Assembly: GCA_002683155.1 (NCBI GenBank)
Contig: NYST01000018.1
Coordinates: 1-19,388 of the forward strand
Source: Methanobacteriota archaeon
GTDB taxonomy: Archaea; Thermoplasmatota; Poseidoniia; Poseidoniales; Thalassarchaeaceae
DNA: 19,388 nt
Direction of reading: 5' to 3'
Below the pieces are notes generated by a model that saw only the letters and a list, made by a program, of their open reading frames with translations, did no database searches and was not told the origin of the DNA. Made by a program: the position numbers and the translations under genes. This document shows positions 1 through 7,538 of the stretch, piece by piece. Numbering within the stretch: the first letter of the stretch is position 1; every line of letters begins with the position of its first letter.

Positions 1-1
1 C

Positions 2-1852
2 GAATGGTCCGTAATGATCCAACCAGGTAGTTGGGTGGCGATGGCAACAACTTTGTCGGAATCATCTGAATGCGTGGATCTGATCTCCATCGACCTAGTG
101 GAGGTTGGTGTGGATGGGGCATCCGTTGAATCTGAATTAACAGTAGGCGGGACTCTCAGGCTCGAGACTAATTGGTTGGACTTCGATGGAGTTTCTCATG
201 ACCTTACAGAAGTAGATGATTATGAACTAGTAATAGAGTTAGGCCCAATTTCATGGTCCGAGGAACTAGGGAGCGATGGGATCCTGACCCTACTACTAAT
301 TCCTGGAACTGTCCAAGCATCCAGCAGTTTTGAGTTGGATGAGGGGAGCAGGAACGTTTCATACTCCGGCGGGAAGGGAATTTCGATCAGGGCCGGCCAG
401 GTGAGCCCTCTGAACACACTTACAATCGATAGGGTCTCCAAGCAGAGCGTAACTCCTACGGTCCAAGGTCCCGATAGGATAGAGGTGCGAGAGCTCGACG
501 CAACCTGTACTAACGACGACGATGGTGACGGCGTAATCAATGGAGAAGACTCATTCCCGGCCGACTCCACGGAGACGTCGGACAACGACAACGATGGAAT
601 TGGCGACAATAAAGATGAAGATGACGACAACGATGGCGAACTCGACGCTGATGACGAATTCCCACTGGGTCAAGGGATACCATCAAGCTCAGCAGATGGA
701 TGCAAATACCAGAATGCCGATTTCACCATCATGGTGGAATACGAGGGGCACAACTCATTCGACGAATACACAGTCATTGGGACAGTTCCCGGTGCCGATG
801 GCGCGAATTGGGGTGTCCAGTTCCAGAATTCATCCGGCGAATGGGTCGATTCCGTGATGTTCGATCTTGGTCTTTCAAACTCTGACCTAACTGAACAAAT
901 CAACGTAAGAGTGGTTCCCGCTAATGTCGGCATCTCCCATCACTTCCCCGATGGCCATTTGGTTCTGATCAAGATCTCAACTAACCAAGGATACTCCACC
1001 CAAGTAGAATTGAGTGTCGATGTCCCAGAGAAAAATGGAATCGAAATAAACGAACCAGAGAATGTCTTCTTCGACAAAGAAGACATGGACATCACGATAG
1101 AGGTGCCATTCAAGAACACTGGAAACTCTGATGAGTTGTTATTCTTCGAATTTGAGAGTTCAGAATGGTGGCAATTCACCGGTCCAATGACTCAACCAGT
1201 ATCTCCATTCTCTGATGGTATCGCCACCTTCACACTTGTAAGGCCATCAGAATTACTACTTCCCGTAAGTTATGCTGAAGAAATAAGATTCACGGTTTCA
1301 GATCAAGACAACAACTCGTACTCGGGTTCAACCGTGATTGAGACCGACTCTCCAGAACTTTCCATAGTGGGGGACACCGCAAGGATACTGGGTGGAAATG
1401 GATTTGCCTCTTATGGGCAAATAGAGAGTTATTCAGTCAATATTTACAATGGTGGTAATGTCGATGCCGAGAATGTCATATTAGTTGCAACACTATGCTC
1501 TGACATTGGTTGCGATAATCCGGTGGGCGTCAATTCAACATCCAGTGACTCAGTCTCGGCGATGAGTGAATCGACATTCTACCTCACTATGGACTACACA
1601 CAGTTTACCGAGTCCAAGAAGTACTGGATAGTCTTCTCAATTGAGGGTGAAATTCTAGATGAGCAGGCAGAGTCTTGCACCTCGTCTGACTCAGAAGGCA
1701 AGGCTTCCTGCGTCTTCGAGGCCCAATTATGGACCAGTTCGGAGGAGAATGACAATCTGAAGTACCTAGCATATGCATTCCTGATTATGTTGATTGCAGC
1801 TCTGCTATACGCTACCAAACGGCCCGGTAGACGAGTCAGCGCCCCGTTCTAA
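2..1852 (+). CDS. C-terminally anchored surface protein with calcium-loop and CARDB/Ig-like domains (5' end missing)
   Basis: The reading frame is open to the left edge, and the first in-window ATG (position 14) is followed by folded-domain sequence rather than a signal peptide, so this is the last 616 residues of a longer protein. Residues about 171-221 hold acidic loops (DDDGDG, DNDNDG, DDDNDG) separated by D-x-F-P motifs, the thrombospondin type 3 style of Ca2+-binding repeat common in archaeal surface proteins. The following 350 residues are beta-rich; around nt 1430-1730 the pattern N-x-G-N-x-D-A-E-N-V fits CARDB-type Ig-like domains used in adhesion. One hydrophobic helix (residues about 586-605) followed by K-R-P-G-R-R forms a C-terminal membrane anchor with a short basic cytoplasmic tail. 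The bulk is therefore expected outside the cell. The S8 protease gene starts about 20 bp downstream and may be cotranscribed. Ligand and exact family are not recognisable. Confidence 0.8.
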   Translation, partial: EWSVMIQPGSWVAMATTLSESSECVDLISIDLVEVGVDGASVESELTVGGTLRLETNWLDFDGVSHDLTEVDDYELVIELGPISWSEELGSDGILTLLLIPGTVQASSSFELDEGSRNVSYSGGKGISIRAGQVSPLNTLTIDRVSKQSVTPTVQGPDRIEVRELDATCTNDDDGDGVINGEDSFPADSTETSDNDNDGIGDNKDEDDDNDGELDADDEFPLGQGIPSSSADGCKYQNADFTIMVEYEGHNSFDEYTVIGTVPGADGANWGVQFQNSSGEWVDSVMFDLGLSNSDLTEQINVRVVPANVGISHHFPDGHLVLIKISTNQGYSTQVELSVDVPEKNGIEINEPENVFFDKEDMDITIEVPFKNTGNSDELLFFEFESSEWWQFTGPMTQPVSPFSDGIATFTLVRPSELLLPVSYAEEIRFTVSDQDNNSYSGSTVIETDSPELSIVGDTARILGGNGFASYGQIESYSVNIYNGGNVDAENVILVATLCSDIGCDNPVGVNSTSSDSVSAMSESTFYLTMDYTQFTESKKYWIVFSIEGEILDEQAESCTSSDSEGKASCVFEAQLWTSSEENDNLKYLAYAFLIMLIAALLYATKRPGRRVSAPF

Positions 1853-1873
1853 TACTACTTGCCGCAGCGCCCC

Positions 1874-3121
1874 ATGGGGGCAAAAATGCGCGGCATCTCA
1901 CGTCTTGAATTGATGCCTGAACCAGAAGACCCTAGCCTACTAACTGCCATTGACAGAGATGCCCCAGGCTATCCCGGAGAGGCTTATGGAATAACTGACG
2001 AAGAAGCCAGGATGCTTCGATGGCCAATGAGGCCAATAATGAGATTCTTGTGGCCGTGGGGGGCAGTAGGGTTTTCTGCAATAGTTGCCTCTATCTTGCT
2101 TCTATATCCCTCGATATATTCGCTTATTGGAGAGGTCCTGGATTCCGAGTGGGCTTTCGAAGATAGCGGCATTAGGGAATTGCAGGAATCCGGAGGGATG
2201 GGCGAAGGTGTCAGAGTTTGCATGGTTGACACCGGAATCGACATACAACATCCCGATCTTTCGCATCTAGAATTATCCGGGTTCCGAGACTTTTACACTG
2301 AAAAAGACTCACCTATCAGGGATATCGGAACAAACAGTCATGGCACTCTGATGGCTGGACTCCTTGCTGCCAATGGTTCATTCAAAGGAGCAGCCCCAGG
2401 AGTCACGCTAGCGATTGCTATTTCCCTGGGGCCCGATGGAAAGTCTGCAAATGAGAGGATGGTTTCACAGGCAATTAGGTGGTGTCGAATTTCTCAGGAC
2501 TCCGACATAATTTCACTGAGTCTTGGAACTGCCCCGGGCTCTAGCTTCTCATCTTCTTCCGATACTCTGGATGCTGTCAGAGAGGCATTAGAAGCTGGGG
2601 TTTTCGTAATCGCAGCCGCCGGGAACAGAGACCCGCAACAAAACCTCTCAGACGTGTCCTCGCCTGCGAGCCTATCTGGGGTGATTGCTGTCGGAGCTCA
2701 TGATAGAAACGGAGAACCATGGCTCGATAGTGCCGAAGGATCTCCAACCGACCCAGAAACCGGGAAACAACGAGTATTCCCGAATCAGAAACCTGAAATC
2801 ATAGCCCCGGGAGTTGATCTATGGTCTTGTAGGGACAGTGAAAGGGACCCACCTTATGCATTCTCAACCGGGACTAGCGACTCTACGGTATTAGTAACCG
2901 GGGCTCTCGCTTTGATTCTCTCGATGCACGGCGAGGAAATTGCCGGGGAAAACGGAATCATCGACCAACATGAAATGGAGCTGGTCAAAGTGGCTCTTGC
3001 AAACTCTGCTAGGACCGATTTCGCACAATCCGAAAACCATGATCCAAAGAAGGGTTATGGCATACTTGACGCACAAGAATGGTCTAGGCAAGTAGAAATT
3101 GAGTTTGGAATAGGGCAATAA
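1874..3121 (+). CDS. membrane-anchored subtilisin-like serine protease (S8 family)
   Basis: An S8 peptidase domain is clear. Counting from the in-frame TTG at 1859, the catalytic residues are Asp124 (V-D-T-G-I-D), His161 (N-S-H-G-T), the oxyanion Asn256 (A-A-G-N) and Ser340 (S-T-G-T-S). There is no cleavable signal peptide and no recognisable inhibitor propeptide. Instead an N-terminal cytoplasmic segment of about 60 residues precedes one hydrophobic helix (about 68-90), which would put the protease domain outside the cell as a type II membrane protein. After the catalytic Ser the usual M-A-x-P is replaced by D-S-T-V, an uncommon variant, although the pocket glycine (V-T-G) is kept. The first ATG is at 1874 and another at 1886; the TTG at 1859 is less likely. 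The gene sits between two surface-protein genes, so processing of surface proteins or digestion of external protein are both plausible. Substrate unknown. Confidence 0.9.
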   Translation: MGAKMRGISRLELMPEPEDPSLLTAIDRDAPGYPGEAYGITDEEARMLRWPMRPIMRFLWPWGAVGFSAIVASILLLYPSIYSLIGEVLDSEWAFEDSGIRELQESGGMGEGVRVCMVDTGIDIQHPDLSHLELSGFRDFYTEKDSPIRDIGTNSHGTLMAGLLAANGSFKGAAPGVTLAIAISLGPDGKSANERMVSQAIRWCRISQDSDIISLSLGTAPGSSFSSSSDTLDAVREALEAGVFVIAAAGNRDPQQNLSDVSSPASLSGVIAVGAHDRNGEPWLDSAEGSPTDPETGKQRVFPNQKPEIIAPGVDLWSCRDSERDPPYAFSTGTSDSTVLVTGALALILSMHGEEIAGENGIIDQHEMELVKVALANSARTDFAQSENHDPKKGYGILDAQEWSRQVEIEFGIGQ

Positions 3122-3165
3122 GACACTCTATTGCAAATTATCGATGAAACTATTTGGCCCTATGG

Positions 3166-3172
3166 TTAAATT
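3166..3172 (+). promoter_or_regulatory. putative archaeal TATA box (TTAAATT)
   Basis: TTAAATT is centred 25 bp before the ATG at 3194, in the 72-bp gap after the protease gene. This distance is what archaeal TATA boxes show when transcription starts at or next to the start codon. No purine-rich ribosome-binding site lies between the box and the ATG, which supports a leaderless mRNA. It suggests the beta-helix gene has its own promoter rather than relying on read-through from the protease gene. Confidence 0.45.
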
Positions 3173-3193
3173 GTCGGAGTAGTTCGATGCATT

Positions 3194-6100
3194 ATGGCGC
3201 GTGGAGAAAAATTGAGGTCATTCTCTTTAACCGGACTATTCTTGTTCAGCATATTACTTTCTTTGGCTCTTCCTGCAAGTACTGTTTCCGCATCAAACGA
3301 GACAACTATTGGGACAATCACTGGCACTGAGACTTGGGCTGGTGTACATACTCTTACCGGAGACGTAACAATCGCTCCTGGGGCCAAACTGATAATCAAT
3401 CCCGGCGCCACAATTGAGTTTCCAAACGGGACTCACCTAGATGTTCGAGGAAGTCTCTGTGCGGGCGTCTCTTCATGTGGGGCCTCTTCAAATGCAGGAC
3501 CTGCTATGAGAATAACTCTCAGGTGGAGTGAACCTGCGAATTATAGCGCAATAGGCGAATGCTATGGGATGAGCTCTGGCAATCAAGAGATAACGATAGA
3601 TGACCCTTCATGCAACGAAGGGATACTCATGAGGAGCTCAATCGATCTTTCTGAGACTGGACTAAGTTATGTCACATTCGAAAGCGCTTGGGGGATCCCA
3701 CAATATGTCTCTGCCGTGGGTGAGTTCCGGTACGCGGCTCTCGTATTGGATGGTGCTAGCCCAACTCTTACCGAACTTTCATTTAACCAGATCAATACTT
3801 CCAGCGTCTTGACGACCAACCTGGCTCAACCTACTTTCAATGGGGGCGAATTCGTCGTAGGTTCTGATGAAAGCAAGAGTATCGTTGGAGCGGCGCTCCA
3901 GATATACTCTTCAGGGTCATCAGTGAGCCCATTCACTCTTTCCGATATCACTCTCACAGGTACGGACAACGGGTGCGGCAATAGGGATGGTGGGAGGCAC
4001 ACAATTTGGGCCGAGGATTCGTTCATCGAGATAGATAATGCTGAAATCTCCTCCGGGGATTTCGGAATCGGTCTATGGACATCTGCAGGCAGTGTTTCAA
4101 ACACGCAAATCGATGTGAACTGCAATGGCATCGACCTCAATGGTAAGAAGGCAGTAGGGGGGACTTCCTTCGACTTCCAGATTTCGGATAATGAAATCAC
4201 GACAGCCGACGGCGCGGGAGTTTTTGCCGCTGCTGGCGCACTGATTACATTGGCAAACAACGACATTAGCGGCGCAGCGGAAGGCTCAGGAATAGTGGTG
4301 AGCAATAGCAAGGCCAATATTCACGAAAACGAAATCGGACCAATAGGCGGGTACTTTGGGCTATGGTTGGGGGGTTCTTACGACGTCATCGCAGAGAACA
4401 ACTCCATTTTCGACACTACGCTGACTCCAGTAGTGGCCGGATGGTACTCATCCGCGATCCAAGCAGCTTCCAGGCTATATCTGGCAAACAACTCAATCTC
4501 CTATGACGGAACTGGGACATGTGGCAGCCAAACCAATTGGGGAGGCGCCTTCCCCTGTCCAGTATTGCATGCTTACGTCACAGGGGTGACCATGTATGAC
4601 AACATCATAACTGCAGGCGGAACTGCCGATGGGATACGTGCAGTAGGATCTCTTTTGGATATTCAGCGTAACTCATTCGATGTCCAGGGGACTGGTGCCG
4701 TGATCAAGAATTACGACAGCGGCTATTCGGCATCTCAGCAAATCGGATCACTCGCTTACTTCGCTCAAAACGACTGGAACCAAGCAGAGTCAGTATACAA
4801 CGTGACAAAAAGCTCAGTCACTGCTCAGTCGGAATACATACCCTCCCCTCCAATCGGTGAATACCCCGTTCGACTATCTTGGCCAGATCAAGAGGCATGG
4901 CCCGACAACCAATTCCAGGGTGCGATTATCCCAACTCCAGTAAAGGATTGTAATAATTGCCAGAACATGACTCCGAGGAACTTCCCATTGGGAGTTAGCA
5001 TGGACAACAACTCAACAGTATTCACATTCGCTGATCTGACGAACTTGGAGCTCTCCAATGTCAAGATTGCGACACAGCCAACACACTACGCGGTTCAGGT
5101 CAGCAGAGCCGAATTAGTTAGGTTCCAGACACTTATCGATGGCGAAAAGGTAAGTGATGCCTTAGTCGTCGTAGAGGATGCGCTGGGCAACGACCTGTAT
5201 AGGGTGAACACCGGAGGAGATGGTTTCACGCCTTGGGTGGCCCTTCCCTCCAACTTCCATCTTGACTTCAGAGGACTAGGCGGGGGAGATAATCCAGACG
5301 GTTTCGCTGATGACGAGTACGAGGACTCTTGTTCCGATGGCATCGACAACGATGGGGACCTCACTATCGACACCGAAGATCCCAGTTGCGATTACTCAGC
5401 GGGAACTAGGGAACTATCGATGTACAGGTATACCGCATATAGATTCGGTTATGGCTACTATTCGGGACAGTTCACCCTCGAGGAAAACTCCCTCGAGGTG
5501 ACCGCGCACCTCGAGAACGAAGCTCCAACCGTCATGGTCACGGAGAATGACGGGCACTCTTTCAGGAGGGTTGTCAACATCACTGGGAGCGCCCATGATG
5601 GGACATTGGCGAACGCTTACCTATCCGACGAGAGGGCCCAATGGGACCAAGGAGGCTATGTCCATGCCGTCCAAGTGAGAAATCCTTTCACCGGCTCTTG
5701 GGAAGGTGCTGAGTTCGCTGTGGACACAAGTGGTGCAGATCAGGGCGAGGTAACTCGTTTCAACAGGCCATTCAGTTCTTGGTACTACAGTCTCGACATG
5801 TCCGAACTAGCCGCTGAAGGGGATTATACGTTCGAATTCAGAGCATTTGACGGCATAGACTACAGCCCTGTAGTTTCTCGAACAATAAAACTCAATACTC
5901 AACCCCCCAGTATATTCGTCACCACTCCCAGCTCATTCTCACAACACGATGAAGGCTCTGTAATTTTCGAAGGCTACTCCCAAGACCCATATGGGTGCCC
6001 AGACAATTGCAATTCTGATATCGGCTCGATATTCATGATGATTTCATCCTCAACGGCAGGGCTTCTAGGAACGACCGAAATTGAGTCGAACACCGATGGA

Positions 6101-7483
6101 ACTTGGCAATTCGAATGGTCATTCACTGGGGCAAGGGTACTATCGACATACACCTACACAATTTGGGCGTCGGATTCAGATTTCTGCATTGGGGTTGTTG
6201 ACGAGTGCCAGCCGGTAATTCTGACCCTGACAATCGACAATAGGAATAGTCAGCCCACGATTAGCGTCAATGAGCCAATCTCAGGGACGCGAATCTCTTC
6301 TGCATTGGATACTGTCGTATCGGGAGTGGCGAGGGACTTCGATGGCGGTGTAACTAGGGTAGACATGGAAGTAAAGGATATTTCAAATGACTATACGATA
6401 GTCTTCGATGAGAGGACCAGTGATTTCACCGAAGATGGAGTATGGGAGATCGAGTGGGATACGACAGACCTGCGACACGATGCCGAATACTTGCTACGTT
6501 TCCGCTCTTATGACGGGATCGACTACAGCAGTTGGTCAGAAGTAAGAATAGTGATAGACAACCCACCAAATGCCAACAACAACCAACCAGAATTCGACTC
6601 ATCCGGATGGCAAAGTGAAATCACGCTCTATTGCGACTCAGAATCAAACTCTGTAAACAAGTGTACAACGGCTGAGATAGATCTGAATGAATTTTTCACC
6701 GATGCGGACAATGACATCCAATTCATCTCCGTCTACAATGACACATCAATAGGGTCTGACGACAGGCACCCACTTGTAGTCGGCGTTGGGACTGATGGAG
6801 TTGCACGCTACGATCCCGCTGATATGCTATTCTTCGACGATGACATGGACACTTGGACTCTGACAAACGTTATCTTCATCGCAACCGACTCATGGGACTC
6901 GCGAGTCAACTCAAACCCCGTCACTTTCAGAGTGGTCCCTCTACTATTCACGATTCACGAACCCGAACAATCTTGGGTGGAAGAAGGGGAAATGGCAATT
7001 TATTCTGGAATCGGACTCCCTGGAAAGCAAGTTTCCGTTTTGATAGGTGGCAATCCCGTGAACAATACGATAGTATCCGACGATGGAACATGGGAGTTGG
7101 GCATCCCAGCCTCCAGGATAAAGGGGGAATCATCAGTACCCGAATTCACCTATGCCGGCCAATCCTCTGAAGTTAGTGCAATCAGCAAGGGAGAGCCAAC
7201 AGGCGACCCAATTAACTGGGGTTTGATTATTGCAGTTTCCGTTCTGGCAATCCTCTCACTGGTCGCACTTGCATACTTCACCGGATTCATAGGGATCGAA
7301 TTTGACGAGGAACACGAGTACGACAAGACAGGCGATGACTACAACAAGACCCCCTCCAAAATCCCTGAAGATTTCCGCGAAGAGGAAGAAAAGAGCACCT
7401 TGGAGCGATATGAAGACCACCCCGGTTGGCTTTGGGACGCATCTTCTGAGGAATGGGTGCCAGATCCAGATTTTCAAGGATAA
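3194..7483 (+). CDS. giant secreted beta-helix / Ig-like surface protein with C-terminal membrane anchor
   Basis: This 1429-residue protein begins with a clear Sec signal peptide (basic M-A-R-G-E-K-L-R, a hydrophobic core, probable cleavage after V-S-A near residue 33). Residues about 45-520 look like a right-handed parallel beta-helix: a capping segment with I-A-P-G-A and I-N-P-G-A-T, then many short N-x-I / G-I-G-L / N-N-x-I rungs, as in polysaccharide-active or adhesive proteins. A Cys-bounded acidic motif C-S-D-G-I-D-N-D-G-D ... D-P-S-C follows at about 708-730. Three Ig-like domains (about 776-901, 905-1016, 1020-1123) come next; the first and third share F-R-x-x-D-G-I-D-Y-S. Two further beta domains lead to a membrane helix (about 1342-1364) and an acidic cytoplasmic tail of about 65 residues ending in G-W-L-W-D ... 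W-V-P-D-P. The body is extracellular. No catalytic residues were identified, so binding, adhesion or glycan attack cannot be told apart. Confidence 0.85.
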   Translation: MARGEKLRSFSLTGLFLFSILLSLALPASTVSASNETTIGTITGTETWAGVHTLTGDVTIAPGAKLIINPGATIEFPNGTHLDVRGSLCAGVSSCGASSNAGPAMRITLRWSEPANYSAIGECYGMSSGNQEITIDDPSCNEGILMRSSIDLSETGLSYVTFESAWGIPQYVSAVGEFRYAALVLDGASPTLTELSFNQINTSSVLTTNLAQPTFNGGEFVVGSDESKSIVGAALQIYSSGSSVSPFTLSDITLTGTDNGCGNRDGGRHTIWAEDSFIEIDNAEISSGDFGIGLWTSAGSVSNTQIDVNCNGIDLNGKKAVGGTSFDFQISDNEITTADGAGVFAAAGALITLANNDISGAAEGSGIVVSNSKANIHENEIGPIGGYFGLWLGGSYDVIAENNSIFDTTLTPVVAGWYSSAIQAASRLYLANNSISYDGTGTCGSQTNWGGAFPCPVLHAYVTGVTMYDNIITAGGTADGIRAVGSLLDIQRNSFDVQGTGAVIKNYDSGYSASQQIGSLAYFAQNDWNQAESVYNVTKSSVTAQSEYIPSPPIGEYPVRLSWPDQEAWPDNQFQGAIIPTPVKDCNNCQNMTPRNFPLGVSMDNNSTVFTFADLTNLELSNVKIATQPTHYAVQVSRAELVRFQTLIDGEKVSDALVVVEDALGNDLYRVNTGGDGFTPWVALPSNFHLDFRGLGGGDNPDGFADDEYEDSCSDGIDNDGDLTIDTEDPSCDYSAGTRELSMYRYTAYRFGYGYYSGQFTLEENSLEVTAHLENEAPTVMVTENDGHSFRRVVNITGSAHDGTLANAYLSDERAQWDQGGYVHAVQVRNPFTGSWEGAEFAVDTSGADQGEVTRFNRPFSSWYYSLDMSELAAEGDYTFEFRAFDGIDYSPVVSRTIKLNTQPPSIFVTTPSSFSQHDEGSVIFEGYSQDPYGCPDNCNSDIGSIFMMISSSTAGLLGTTEIESNTDGTWQFEWSFTGARVLSTYTYTIWASDSDFCIGVVDECQPVILTLTIDNRNSQPTISVNEPISGTRISSALDTVVSGVARDFDGGVTRVDMEVKDISNDYTIVFDERTSDFTEDGVWEIEWDTTDLRHDAEYLLRFRSYDGIDYSSWSEVRIVIDNPPNANNNQPEFDSSGWQSEITLYCDSESNSVNKCTTAEIDLNEFFTDADNDIQFISVYNDTSIGSDDRHPLVVGVGTDGVARYDPADMLFFDDDMDTWTLTNVIFIATDSWDSRVNSNPVTFRVVPLLFTIHEPEQSWVEEGEMAIYSGIGLPGKQVSVLIGGNPVNNTIVSDDGTWELGIPASRIKGESSVPEFTYAGQSSEVSAISKGEPTGDPINWGLIIAVSVLAILSLVALAYFTGFIGIEFDEEHEYDKTGDDYNKTPSKIPEDFREEEEKSTLERYEDHPGWLWDASSEEWVPDPDFQG
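5475..5515. repeat. clustered CTCGAG palindromes with a perfect inverted repeat inside the coding sequence
   Basis: CCCTCGAGG occurs twice (5475-5483 and 5490-5498). The second copy is part of a perfect 9-bp inverted repeat, CTCGAGGTG (5492-5500) and CACCTCGAG (5507-5515), with a 6-nt loop. All three CTCGAG hexamers lie in frame and encode Leu-Glu, so reuse of one codon pair accounts for part of the pattern. Confidence 0.6.
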
Positions 7484-7517
7484 TGTATATTCCAAGTTCT
7501 ACCAACATTTGTATATT
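7484..7517 (+). promoter_or_regulatory. direct repeat TGTATATT x2 with probable TATA box before the STAND gene
   Basis: The octamer TGTATATT occurs at 7484-7491 and again at 7510-7517, 26 bp apart, in the 55-bp gap between the surface-protein stop and the ATG at 7539. The second copy (TATATT, 7512-7517) is centred about 25 bp before the ATG, the expected TATA position for a leaderless archaeal transcript. The first copy is too far upstream to be the TATA box for that start and could be a second promoter or a protein-binding site. Both roles are inferred from spacing. Confidence 0.5.
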
Positions 7518-7538
7518 GAGTGAGATTGTGTTGGCCAT

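Noticed and set aside
1840..1890. Possible frameshift joining the first surface protein to the protease
   Set aside because: The first protein ends naturally in a membrane helix and basic tail, and the protease has its own N-terminal segment and ATG codons.
3826..4317. 163-residue minus-strand frame inside the beta-helix gene
   Set aside because: It lies fully inside a well-supported gene with a signal peptide and domains; its sequence is low-complexity Ser/Pro/Leu, typical of an antisense shadow.
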